The translations under genes and the position numbers were made by a program. Positions 38,025-47,018 of a stretch of 64,000 nt of DNA are shown here, in pieces. The stretch spans positions 1 to 64,000 of the forward strand of contig DAISJD010000006.1 in NCBI GenBank assembly GCA_036821645.1, in the 5' to 3' direction. Under the pieces are notes generated by a model. That model made no database searches. It saw nothing but the letters and a program-made list of their open reading frames with translations, and had not been told where the DNA came from. Numbering within the stretch: the first letter of the stretch is position 1; the number at the start of each line of letters is the position of its first letter. Source of the DNA: DAISJD01 sp036821645 (GTDB lineage Bacteria > Pseudomonadota > Alphaproteobacteria > ATCC43930 > CGMCC-115725).

Positions 38025-38552
38025 TCAGCCTGCCTGCCTGCCGATCCGTTTCCAATAAATCATCGTGCCGGTCAAGCCGCCATGGGGTTTTAGGGCGTAG
38101 TCGGGAATGATGCCGGCAAGGGTAAAGCCCAATCGTTCGTACAGGCGCGACGCTCCGCCATCGGTTGCCGTATCCAACACCAATAACGTCCTGCCTGCTG
38201 CGATTGCATGGGCCTCGCCCACCTGCATCAAGGCCGATGCGATGCCGCGCCCGCGATCGCGCAGCCGCGTCATCAATTTGGCGATTTCCGCCCGGTGCGG
38301 CTGGTTGGGCGGACAATCGAGCAGTACGGTTACGGTTGCGATGAGATCGGCACCGTCGAAGGCACCGAAAATCACCCGGTCCCCCCGTTCCACGGCAGTA
38401 AATGCGTGATCCCAAAAACGATCGGCTATTTCGTGGGAGAGCGGGTGCATGAAACTGACGGACCCGCCCGCCGCAACGGTTTCGATCAGCAAACCCGACA
38501 ATTGGGCACAGATCTCTGCCGATCGCGTGAGCGAAACAATGCGGTAAGACAC
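38025..38552 (-). CDS. GNAT-family N-acetyltransferase
   Basis: Starting at a GTG at 38552 with AAGG 8 nt upstream gives 175 residues. The acetyl-CoA binding motif appears as AEIAKLMTRLRDRGRGIASALM (R/Q-x-x-G-x-G/A pattern), followed by LVLDTATDGGASRLYERLGF, the typical last helix and strand. It would transfer an acetyl group to an unknown amine. It is a single gene. Confidence 0.85.
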   Translation of the reverse strand: MSYRIVSLTRSAEICAQLSGLLIETVAAGGSVSFMHPLSHEIADRFWDHAFTAVERGDRVIFGAFDGADLIATVTVLLDCPPNQPHRAEIAKLMTRLRDRGRGIASALMQVGEAHAIAAGRTLLVLDTATDGGASRLYERLGFTLAGIIPDYALKPHGGLTGTMIYWKRIGRQAG

Positions 38553-38826
38553 AATGATGACCTTGCAACACGATTTGCGGCGGTCCTTACCCTCAAAACA
38601 GGACGTGCGTTGCGCTGATTCACAGCACATTGCAGACCGCCTATCGATATCGTTTTACACGATGATACGCGGTTCTGTCGCCTCAGTTTTGCGCGATCAT
38701 CCCCGAAACAATATTGGAAAAATATAACCTAAAAATAATGAATTTTATGATTATTTAATAAATTTAAAGTTGATATTATCGCGTATATTTTTATAAAATC
38801 TATCAAAAACAACCTAAGGATCGGTC

Positions 38827-40062
38827 ATGACGTATGATATTGTACAAACCGTGTTTGCTCTCAGCATGGCGTCGAATGGCGTTTCCAATCTCAACGCAAC
38901 TGAGGCCGAGCTTAATGCCTATCTGAAATCATATCTCATGGGCGGTCCCGGTCCCAAGGGAACCCATTTGCCGGGTATTCTCTCATCGCTCAATCAAAAT
39001 TTGGCCGGTGGCGATTGGGACGTCGTTTGGGGGCCGTGCGTCTATCTGAAAGGCGCATCGGGCAACCCAGCGATGACCGGCTATGCCACGAACGCTCTGT
39101 ATGTCGCCCATAGCCCCTCGCTCAATACTTATGTCGTAGCCGTCGCGGCGACGAATGAACGCTCGTTCTTCGATTGGGTGATCGAAGACGGCGATGTCGA
39201 TATGCTCAATACGGCGCGCTGGCCCATCACTTTGCCGTTCAAAGGGGCGCTGCATTTGGCGCTCGGTGAAGCAACGCCCCAGATTTCGGGCGGTGCAGCT
39301 ACGGGGATCAGTGATCTTTTGACCGAAGCGGCCATGCGGTCCAACGGCCAGTTCTTGCCGGAATTTCTAAAATCCCTCACCCAATTGCCCAGTACGGCCA
39401 ACAGTATCGCCAGCCAAAGCACCCTGATTTTCGCGGGCCATAGTCTTGCCGGTGCCTTAACCCCCTGCATGGCATTGCATCTTTATCCTGAACCAAGCGA
39501 CAAGGCCCCCTGGGCAAACATTCATGTCCTGCCGACCGCAGGGGCGACGTTCGGCAATGGGGGCGTGGCCGCCCAATTTAACAGGACGTTTCCACCGACC
39601 CCTGTGCCCGGCATCACGGCCCCTTACGGCCATTGGAATATGGATGTCACCAACAAGCACGATGTCGTTCCCCATGCCTGGAATTATCTGGGCGAGGTGG
39701 TGCAGGCGCAAAACGGCGATGGAACCTATCCCTCGATCTATGGGGTCTTGAACGACGAACTCGGCACCCTGGTGAAGGGGGCGCTCGATGTGGCTGAAAA
39801 ATTGAGTTCTGGGGTGGGATATACGCCAATCGCGAAGTTATGGTATGAGGGGGATCTCGAACCGGTCCATACTGTGAACAATCCTGCGACAGTCGCCGAT
39901 TTCGGTACACTCGTCCTGAATGCCCATATCGCGAATTATTTCACCTATTTCAACGTGACGCCGCTCGTTTCGTTGCAGGACGACGAAGAGCATCTCGTGA
40001 AAACGCCGACAGCGCAACCGATCCATCAATCCTTGTTGAAAATCATCGCTCACGTTTTTTAA
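38827..40062 (+). CDS. Class 3 lipase-like alpha/beta hydrolase
   Basis: The 411-residue protein has the nucleophile elbow LIFAGHSLAGALTP (Ser about 206), a following NKHDVVPHAW that fits the catalytic Asp, and a late His candidate, in the order of the lipase class 3 family. AAGGATCGGTC precedes the ATG. No signal peptide is visible. Substrate unknown; it may act on intracellular lipids or leave the cell by a non-Sec route (inference). Confidence 0.75.
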   Translation: MTYDIVQTVFALSMASNGVSNLNATEAELNAYLKSYLMGGPGPKGTHLPGILSSLNQNLAGGDWDVVWGPCVYLKGASGNPAMTGYATNALYVAHSPSLNTYVVAVAATNERSFFDWVIEDGDVDMLNTARWPITLPFKGALHLALGEATPQISGGAATGISDLLTEAAMRSNGQFLPEFLKSLTQLPSTANSIASQSTLIFAGHSLAGALTPCMALHLYPEPSDKAPWANIHVLPTAGATFGNGGVAAQFNRTFPPTPVPGITAPYGHWNMDVTNKHDVVPHAWNYLGEVVQAQNGDGTYPSIYGVLNDELGTLVKGALDVAEKLSSGVGYTPIAKLWYEGDLEPVHTVNNPATVADFGTLVLNAHIANYFTYFNVTPLVSLQDDEEHLVKTPTAQPIHQSLLKIIAHVF

Positions 40063-40080
40063 GTCACCCCGACGAGGCCA

Positions 40081-40107
40081 CACCCGGTGACGATGCGCCG
40101 CCGGGTG
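40081..40107. terminator. GC-rich hairpin between convergent lipase and MOSC genes
   Basis: CACCCGG pairs with CCGGGTG around a 13-nt loop in the 60-bp gap between two converging genes. There is no T-tract, so only position supports a terminator role. Confidence 0.35.
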
Positions 40108-40122
40108 ACGCCCTGCCCGTTA

Positions 40123-40764
40123 TTACAAACTGGACAGCGCCTTTTGCCGCAACCATGCGGCAACGCCGCTGGACCCGGCGATTTTGGCCCGGACCTCTTC
40201 ATCCAAGGCGACCCGATTGACAAAATCGATCAGGCGATCGAACGGCAGATCTGGGTGCGGGCGGTCAATCACCTGCACAGGATCCCCGGCACTGAGATGA
40301 CCCGGTTCAAGAACCCGATAATACCATCCCGCGCGTCGATTGTGCGTCATGGCGCGGGGCAGGCTGTTATCGGCAAAGTGCAGGGCGAGTTTGAAACAAG
40401 GCTGGCGCGGTTGGCAGAGTTGCAGGCGTACGGTCCCGATCGCATGCACGTCGCCAGCACAGAGATCGGTTTCGTCAAGCCCAAGCAGGGTCAGATTTTC
40501 CCCGAACGCTCCAGGGACAAACCGGGCGCGATGGGCCGGGTAATCCGCGATCCAGGCCGCATAATGAGAGGCGGCATAGCCATAGACCGCCTTGTCTGCC
40601 CCACCATGCACCGACAAATCCGCCTGCGCATCGCCTGCAAGCCCAAGAGGCCCAACGGCAACCGGCCCCGCCTGCGGATGCTTGACGAACCCGCTGGGCA
40701 CCCGGTCAGGCCCCAGGGGCGCTATGGAACCGATTTGAACGGAGAGCAGGGAGGCAGTGGGCAT
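40123..40764 (-). CDS. MOSC-domain protein (YiiM-like)
   Basis: The start is taken at MPTASLLSVQIGSIAP (40764), giving 213 residues; upstream in-frame starts lack a ribosome site. Features are LGLAGDAQADLSVHGGADKAVYGYA, PGAFGENLTLLGLDE and the Cys motif LQLCQPRQPCFKL of MOSC domains. Relatives handle molybdenum cofactor-bound sulfur or reduce N-hydroxylated compounds. The gene is divergent from the LysE-type exporter. Confidence 0.85.
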   Translation of the reverse strand: MPTASLLSVQIGSIAPLGPDRVPSGFVKHPQAGPVAVGPLGLAGDAQADLSVHGGADKAVYGYAASHYAAWIADYPAHRARFVPGAFGENLTLLGLDETDLCAGDVHAIGTVRLQLCQPRQPCFKLALHFADNSLPRAMTHNRRAGWYYRVLEPGHLSAGDPVQVIDRPHPDLPFDRLIDFVNRVALDEEVRAKIAGSSGVAAWLRQKALSSL

Positions 40765-40925
40765 GGCGAGCACTCGACAAGATGATTTGGCATCCATGAT
40801 ATAGGGTGTTAAAGCGTGTTGGACAATCACGCGTCCGATCAAGGGGCGGGGGTAGCCTTTACCGGCACCGCGTCAAGAGGAGCGTTCGCCGTGATCTCAA
40901 ACCAGGAAATAAGCGAAAACGCCTG

Positions 40926-41543
40926 ATGACCCCCGATCAATTGCTCGATTTCAGCACCTTTGCCGTCGTGACCTCGGTCACGCCAGGGCCTAACAATATG
41001 TTGTTGACGGCATCGGGGCTTGAGTTTGGGTTTCGCCGGGCCGTGCCGCAGATCATGGGGATCGCGGTCGGGGTCATGGTCATGACCCTGGCGGTCGGCT
41101 TCGGGCTCGGCACGGCGTTTCAGACGCTGCCCGTGATCCAAACGCTCATGAAGCTGGTGGCGATTCTCTATCTCTCGCATCTCGTCTGGGGGCTCGTCCG
41201 TGCCGACGGGATCGAGGGAACGGCGGGGCTTGCCCGACCGATCCGGTTCGTCGAGGCCGCTTTGTTTCAATGGATCAATCCGAAGGCATGGCTCATCATG
41301 GTGAGTGCCGTGGCGATCTATACCCCGGTCGAGGGTTTTTTTACCAATCTCGGTCTCATTGTCGGCATGATCGGTCTCATCTCGGTGATGAGCGCCAGTC
41401 TCTGGGCGGGGTTCGGGCGCTTCATGCGCCGGGTCTTACGATCCCGGCTGCGCATCCGCCTCTTCAACGGGGCGATGGCGGCTTTGCTCGCCGCCACCAT
41501 CATGCCCCTCTTGGTCGAGATCGGGGCGGATTTTATCCGATAG
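40926..41543 (+). CDS. LysE-family amino-acid/metabolite exporter
   Basis: From the ATG at 40926 the protein has 205 residues. It starts FAVVTSVTPGPNNMLLTASG, the signature PGPN loop of LysE/RhtB exporters, and has about five to six hydrophobic helices (ALFQWINPKAWLIMVSAVAI is typical). It would export an amino acid or similar solute across the inner membrane; the solute is not predictable. Confidence 0.88.
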   Translation: MTPDQLLDFSTFAVVTSVTPGPNNMLLTASGLEFGFRRAVPQIMGIAVGVMVMTLAVGFGLGTAFQTLPVIQTLMKLVAILYLSHLVWGLVRADGIEGTAGLARPIRFVEAALFQWINPKAWLIMVSAVAIYTPVEGFFTNLGLIVGMIGLISVMSASLWAGFGRFMRRVLRSRLRIRLFNGAMAALLAATIMPLLVEIGADFIR

Positions 41544-41560
41544 TCCGATTAGTCCGATCC

Positions 41561-41588
41561 GATCGGGCGGCTGTTAGGCCGCCTGATC
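41561..41588. terminator. Hairpin between convergent lysE-like and aidB-like genes
   Basis: GATCGGGCGGC pairs with GCCGCCTGATC (one G-T pair) around a 6-nt loop, overlapping the aidB stop codon and lying just after the exporter stop. It lacks a clear T-tract. Confidence 0.4.
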
Positions 41589-43229
41589 TGTGGGCATGGC
41601 CCGCGCGATGACCGCCGCCTGATCGCCGCCCGGCAAGATCCCGAAACAGCCGCCGCCATCCCCATCCAACCGACTGGCACAGAAGAGATCGCCAATCGCC
41701 GCCGGGGCATGACGCACCAGCAACGCCCCCCCAAGACAGAGGATGACATCGCGCGCCACCCGTCGCGCCAGGGCTTCGTCCGGTTCGATCCGGGTGCCGA
41801 TCGCCTGTTTCAACCGCCCGATCGCCCGATCCAGATGCGGATTGCCGCCCTGAGCAAGGTCCAGTTCCGCAAAGAGGGCGGTCATGGCTTCGGGTGATTT
41901 CTGGGCGGCGCGCAGCATGTCGAGTACCATGATATTGCCGGATCCTTCCCAGATCGAATTGACCGGCATTTCCCGGTACAGCCGGGGCATGATCGATTCT
42001 TCGACATAGCCGTTGCCGCCCAGCACCTCCATCGCTTCGGCGGCGACGGTTGGGCCGCGCTTGCACAGCCAGAATTTTGCAGCCGGTGTGAGGAGGCGGC
42101 GCAACGCCTTTTCCCCGGCATCGTCTTGGCGGTCGTAGGCGGCGGCAAGCCGTATGGCAAGGGCGGTTGCCGCCTCGCTTTCGAGTGCGAGATCGGCCAA
42201 CACCGCCCGCATCATCGGTTGATCGACGAGACGGCGCTGAAACGCGGTGCGGTGTGCCGCATGGTGCAACGCCTGGGCAAGGGCGGCGCGGGTGAGACCG
42301 GCGGAGCCGAGCGCGCAATCGAGTCTCGTATAATTGCCCATTTCGATGATGGTCTGAACCCCGCGCCCAGCCTCGCCGATGCGCCAGCCCAAGGCACCGT
42401 GAAACTCAACCTCGCTTGAGGCGTTCGACCGATTGCCGAGCTTGTCTTTCAGTCGTTGGAAGTGCAGGGCGTTCTGCGTGCCGTCCGGCAAGATCCGGGG
42501 CAGGAAAAAACAGCTCAATCCATCGTCGCTTTGGGCTAAAATCAAGAAGGCATCGCTCATCGGGGCGGATAAAAACCATTTATGCCCGACAAGGCGATAG
42601 AGGTCCTGATTGCCGTCGATCAGTTCGGCTCGCGTGCTGTTGGCGCGCAGGTCTGAGCCGCCTTGTTTTTCCGTCATGCCCATGCCGAGGGTGACGGCCC
42701 GTTTCTGGGCAATGGGGGCCAAGGTCGGATCGTATCGGCGGTCGTAAACATGGGGCAACCATATCGCCGATAGGGCGGCATGGTGTTTCAAAGTCGGGAC
42801 CGAGCCATAGGTCATGGTGGTTGGACATTGCGTGCCCGCCTCGTTCTGACACTGCAGGATGACGCCTGCCGCCCGGGCGACATGGGCCCCCGGTTTCGGA
42901 TCGGCCCAGGGCGCGCTGTGCAACCCTTGTTCTAAGGCAAGCGTCATCAGCGCGTGATAGGCCGGGTGGAACTCGACCTGATCGATGCGATGACCGACCC
43001 GATCGAAAGGACGCAGTACCGGGCCGTGACTATTGGCGAGACGGCCCCATTCCTGCACCTCTTCGCTGCCGAGGCGGGCCCCGAACCGGGCGAGATTCTC
43101 ATGCGCCCAACCGCCATCATAGCGGGCCACTGCCTCGACCAAGGCGCTGTCGCCCGTGAACAGATTATACCCTGTCAAGGGCGGCGCTTGGTTATGGACC
43201 GTGTGGGTTGCAAACGATGACGCCTCCAT
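41574..43229 (-). CDS. aidB: AidB-like acyl-CoA dehydrogenase
   Basis: The start is taken at MEASSFATHTVHNQAPPLTG (43229), behind a G-rich ribosome site, giving 551 residues like E. coli AidB. It follows AidB closely: GMGMTEKQGGSDLRANSTRA, LVGHKWFLSAPMSDAFLILA, LKDKLGNRSNASSEVEFHGA, EAMEVLGGNGYVEESIMPRL, and YREMPVNSIWEGSGNIMVLD. AidB is an FAD protein of the adaptive alkylation response that binds DNA and may destroy alkylating agents; its true substrate is unsettled. It is divergent from a ThDP enzyme gene. Confidence 0.9.
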   Translation of the reverse strand: MEASSFATHTVHNQAPPLTGYNLFTGDSALVEAVARYDGGWAHENLARFGARLGSEEVQEWGRLANSHGPVLRPFDRVGHRIDQVEFHPAYHALMTLALEQGLHSAPWADPKPGAHVARAAGVILQCQNEAGTQCPTTMTYGSVPTLKHHAALSAIWLPHVYDRRYDPTLAPIAQKRAVTLGMGMTEKQGGSDLRANSTRAELIDGNQDLYRLVGHKWFLSAPMSDAFLILAQSDDGLSCFFLPRILPDGTQNALHFQRLKDKLGNRSNASSEVEFHGALGWRIGEAGRGVQTIIEMGNYTRLDCALGSAGLTRAALAQALHHAAHRTAFQRRLVDQPMMRAVLADLALESEAATALAIRLAAAYDRQDDAGEKALRRLLTPAAKFWLCKRGPTVAAEAMEVLGGNGYVEESIMPRLYREMPVNSIWEGSGNIMVLDMLRAAQKSPEAMTALFAELDLAQGGNPHLDRAIGRLKQAIGTRIEPDEALARRVARDVILCLGGALLVRHAPAAIGDLFCASRLDGDGGGCFGILPGGDQAAVIARAMPTDQAA

Positions 43230-43418
43230 GCGGTAAATCCCCCCCGGATTCTCTTGCTTGCCGCGCGATGCTGCGGCGCGCATCCCATTCTTGGCGATAG
43301 TGTCCAGGCTGCGGTCGATAAAAGCAAGGATCGCGGTTGCTTACACCATTTCCACAGTTGACGCGGGTCGTTTTGGGGCGCATGCAAACGTGTCGTTTAT
43401 GTACCAAAAGAGCCAACC

Positions 43419-45047
43419 ATGACCGCCTCCCTGCCCAAAGTTGCCGACAAGATTGCCGCCGTGCTTGCCGATTACGGCACAAGCTTCGCCGTGGGCATCC
43501 CCGGCAACGACGTGCTGGAAACGATCCGGGCGGGCGAAGATCGCGGCATCCGTTTTATCCTGGCCAAAAGCGAGCCCTCGGCCGCCTTCATTGCCGATGC
43601 GATCTATCAGGTCACCCATAAGCCCGTTGCCCTGATCCCCGCCCTTGGCCCCGGCCTTGCCAATGCCGTTTCCGGCCTTGCCAACGCCACGCTCGATCGC
43701 TCGGCTATGGTGGTTCTGTGCGGCGAAGTCGGCACGGATCAGGCGGGGATCTATACGCATCAGGTGTTCGATCAGATCGCCCTTGCACGCCCTGTCACCA
43801 AGGCCGCTTGGCCGCTCAATCCCGCCCGCGCCGGACAACAGACGGCCCAGGCCCTCGACCTTGCTTTGGCCTATCCGCCCGGTCCCGTCATGCTAACCGT
43901 TCCCGGCAATCAAAGCCGGTCGGTTTCATGCGAAAGCGAAGGACCGTTTCAGCCCCAGCCGCAGGCGAAATCGCGCCCCGATGCCGCCGCGATCGATGCG
44001 GCACTGTCCGCCTTGGGGGCCGCCAATCGGCCCCTGGTTTTGATTGGCTGGGGGGCCGTGGTGGCCGAGGCGGGGGCGGCCCTTGAGGCGTTCATCGATA
44101 GTTGGGCCTTGCCGTTCCTCACCACGTACAAGGCAAAAGGCATCATCAGCGAACACCATTCTCTGGCATTGGGGGCGGCCGGTCTCAGCCCCGTTATCGA
44201 TGCCTTGGTCCAGGAACGGGTCGAATCGGCCGATCTCTTGATTCTGATCGGGTTCGATCCGGTCGAATTGCGCGATGCCTGGATCGATGCTTGGGATGGC
44301 GACAAGCGTGTAATCTCGATCGATCCCGGCAGCCTCATTCACCGCATGTTTCCAACCGGTCTTCAGATCACCGGCCATGTCCCGACGATCGTGACGGCGC
44401 TCATCGCCCCGACCCCTGTCGCCCATACTACGGCCGAAACCTGGGTCGCCGAACATCAAAGTGCGGTGGCCGAGATCGTTCACCCCCGCCATCCGCCACT
44501 CGGGATCAGTCCCGCCGCCCTCTTCGCCGAGGTCAGCGGGCGGATCGAAGATACCTGGTGGCTCACCGTGGATGTGGGCGCGCACCGTATCCTGGCGAGC
44601 CACGTCATCCAATGCCTGACCCCCGGTCAGATGATGCAGTCGAACGGGCTCTGCTGCATGGGTTATGCCGTCCCGGCCGCCATCGGCGCGCAACTGGCCG
44701 CCCCGGATAAGGTGGTGGTTGCCTTGGTCGGGGATGGATGCATGCTCATGAGCCTCGGCGATCTGGCGCTGGCCGGTGAGTTGCGGTTGCCGATCATCGT
44801 GATCGTGTTGAACGATGCCGCCTTGAGCCTGATCAAGTTGAAACAGCAACGCATGCAACTTTCCCCCTTGGCCGTCGATTTCGCGGCGGCCGATTTTGCC
44901 ACGGTGGCCCGCGGGTTGGGGGCCGAGGCGGTACGGGTCGAAACGTTGGAAGCCTTCACGGCGGCCTTCGACAAAGCGTTGGGCGGCGCACAATTCACCC
45001 TCATCGATGCGTTGATCGATCCGGCGGAATATCTTGAACAAATGTGA
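43419..45047 (+). CDS. Thiamine-diphosphate enzyme, acetolactate-synthase-like (first of two)
   Basis: The 542-residue protein has the three-domain plan of ThDP decarboxylase/synthases. The catalytic Glu lies in LAKSEPSAAFIADA (about residue 53). A central domain follows (RPLVLIGWGAVVAEAGAAL). The ThDP/magnesium motif is LVGDGCMLMSLGDLALAGE, continuing to VIVLNDAALSLIKL. The usual HE before the helix is SE here. It may act on a 2-oxo acid. A second, distinct ThDP enzyme follows 145 nt downstream. Confidence 0.85.
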   Translation: MTASLPKVADKIAAVLADYGTSFAVGIPGNDVLETIRAGEDRGIRFILAKSEPSAAFIADAIYQVTHKPVALIPALGPGLANAVSGLANATLDRSAMVVLCGEVGTDQAGIYTHQVFDQIALARPVTKAAWPLNPARAGQQTAQALDLALAYPPGPVMLTVPGNQSRSVSCESEGPFQPQPQAKSRPDAAAIDAALSALGAANRPLVLIGWGAVVAEAGAALEAFIDSWALPFLTTYKAKGIISEHHSLALGAAGLSPVIDALVQERVESADLLILIGFDPVELRDAWIDAWDGDKRVISIDPGSLIHRMFPTGLQITGHVPTIVTALIAPTPVAHTTAETWVAEHQSAVAEIVHPRHPPLGISPAALFAEVSGRIEDTWWLTVDVGAHRILASHVIQCLTPGQMMQSNGLCCMGYAVPAAIGAQLAAPDKVVVALVGDGCMLMSLGDLALAGELRLPIIVIVLNDAALSLIKLKQQRMQLSPLAVDFAAADFATVARGLGAEAVRVETLEAFTAAFDKALGGAQFTLIDALIDPAEYLEQM

Positions 45048-45192
45048 TCTTCCCCTTTGTATCGATGCAAGATATTACGGGTTACACAGGATTGCGGGCT
45101 TGGCGGCGGCCGCGCTGTCGGGCATGCTCGCCCTTGCGTCACGGGCCGGTGTCGGTGACAATTCGGGTTGAACCTTGAGGAGTGTAAGTGGG

Positions 45193-46881
45193 ATGGGTGC
45201 CGAAGACACGTTGCGATCCGGTGGTCAGATTCTGGTGGATCAATTGCAGATTCACGGGGTGGATCTCATCTTCGGCGTCCCAGGCGAGAGTTATCTGGCC
45301 GTTCTCGATGCACTCCACGATGCACCGGACCCGATGCGGTTCATCATCTGTCGCCATGAGGCCGGGGCGATGAACATGGCCGAAGCTTACGGTAAAATGA
45401 CCGGTAAGCCGGGCATCGCGATGGTCACGCGCGGGCCGGGGGCATGTCATGCGGCGATCGGGTTGCACACGGCGTTTCAGGATTCGACCCCGGTCATCCT
45501 GCTGATCGGGCAGGTCGATCGCGACATGCAGGAACGCGAAGCCTTCCAAGAAGTCGATTACCGCCGCATGTTCGGCGAGGTCGCAAAATGGGTCGCCCAG
45601 ATCGATCATGCCGAACGGGTGCCGGAATTCATGGCGCGCGCCTTTGCCGTCGCGACCTCCGGTAGGCCCGGTCCGGTTGTCTTGGCTCTGCCCGAGGATA
45701 TGTTGCGCGAACGGGTAAAGACCAAAGATGCCCGCCGTTACCAAACGGTTCAGGCATCGCCCGCAGCGGGTGATATGGAACGGTTGGCCGATTTATTGTC
45801 GAAGGCCGAACGGCCGTTTCTGATGGTCGGCGGGGCAACCTATAGCGCTCAGGCAAAAGCTGATATGCAGGCCTTTGCCGCCGCCTGGAATCTGCCGACC
45901 GGCGTCAGTTTCCGCAGTCAGGATTTCATCGACAACGATCTGCCCTTTTACGTCGGCGATGTCGGCATCGGCATCAATCCCAAACTGGCCGCCCGGATCA
46001 AGGATTGCGACCTCTTGATCGTGGCCGGTCCGCGTCTGGGCGAGATGACGACATCGGGTTATACGCTGATCGACATTCCGGTCCCACAACAATGTTTGGT
46101 GCATATCCATCCGGGCATCGGCGAATTGGGGCGGGTCTATCAGCCCGATCTTGCCATCAATGCCGGACTTCTGCCCTTTGCCAAGGCGGCGGCGGCGCTT
46201 GCCGCCCCCGAAACCTGTCGCTGGTCCGCCTGGACCGAAGCGGCGCGGGGGGATTACGAGGCCAATCAGATCCTCACACCCCCCGAAAGCCCGCTCAATA
46301 TGGTCGAAATCGTGCGCACCTTGCGCGAGGTCTTGCCGGATGATGCGATCATCACCAATGGGGCGGGCAATTATGCGACCTGGTTCCATCGGTTTTTCCG
46401 TTATCGCGGGTGGCGGACGCAACTTGCCCCGACCAGTGGCGCCATGGGATATGGTGTGCCTGCCGGGGTTGCAGCCGCCCTCCACCACCCGGAACGGGTC
46501 GTGGTCTCGGTCAGCGGGGACGGGTGCTTTTTAATGTGTGGGCAAGAAATCGCGACGGCCATCCAATATGGGGCAAAGCCGATTTTCCTGGTGGTCAATA
46601 ACGGGATGTACGGCACGATCCGCATGCATCAAGAACGCAATTATCCCGGCCGCGTCAGTGGGACCGAACTCGTCAATCCGGATTTTGCCGCCTACGCCAG
46701 GGCATTCGGGGCCCATGGCGAAATCGTGACCCGGACCGAGGAATTCGCCCCCGCCTTTGCCCGTGCGCGCGCCTGTGGGACGGCGGCCCTCATCGAATTG
46801 CGCCTCGACCCTGAAGTCCTGACGCCCAAGCAAAGCTTGAGCGAGATCCGCGCGGCAAGCCGCGCCGCCAAGCAACCGTAA
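45193..46881 (+). CDS. Thiamine-diphosphate enzyme, acetolactate-synthase-like (second of two)
   Basis: From the ATG at 45193, with GAGGAG upstream, the protein has 562 residues. The catalytic Glu is in ICRHEAGAMNMAEAYG (about residue 54). GKPGIAMVTRGPGACHAA and GSD-like cofactor elements follow, and the ThDP motif is SVSGDGCFLMCGQEIATAIQ with FLVVNNGMYGTI. It keeps the canonical HE that its upstream neighbour lacks. No ilvN small subunit is adjacent, so it is more likely a decarboxylase or carboligase than biosynthetic acetolactate synthase. Confidence 0.87.
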   Translation: MGAEDTLRSGGQILVDQLQIHGVDLIFGVPGESYLAVLDALHDAPDPMRFIICRHEAGAMNMAEAYGKMTGKPGIAMVTRGPGACHAAIGLHTAFQDSTPVILLIGQVDRDMQEREAFQEVDYRRMFGEVAKWVAQIDHAERVPEFMARAFAVATSGRPGPVVLALPEDMLRERVKTKDARRYQTVQASPAAGDMERLADLLSKAERPFLMVGGATYSAQAKADMQAFAAAWNLPTGVSFRSQDFIDNDLPFYVGDVGIGINPKLAARIKDCDLLIVAGPRLGEMTTSGYTLIDIPVPQQCLVHIHPGIGELGRVYQPDLAINAGLLPFAKAAAALAAPETCRWSAWTEAARGDYEANQILTPPESPLNMVEIVRTLREVLPDDAIITNGAGNYATWFHRFFRYRGWRTQLAPTSGAMGYGVPAGVAAALHHPERVVVSVSGDGCFLMCGQEIATAIQYGAKPIFLVVNNGMYGTIRMHQERNYPGRVSGTELVNPDFAAYARAFGAHGEIVTRTEEFAPAFARARACGTAALIELRLDPEVLTPKQSLSEIRAASRAAKQP

Positions 46882-47018
46882 GCCTTGGTTTCGATCCGGT
46901 TGGGGGGAGGTATCGGTTTTTTTCCTGGTCTACACCCCTCATTCCCGTATTCTCCTTTGCGATCATTCTTCGCTCCGGTATGGATAGAAGATCAAAGACA
47001 TTGCCTTTTAGAGTGAGT

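Noticed and set aside
43419..46881. Acetolactate synthase ilvB pair
   Set aside because: No ilvN or ilvC gene is nearby and the two proteins differ at the catalytic helix, so a specific biosynthetic name is not supported.
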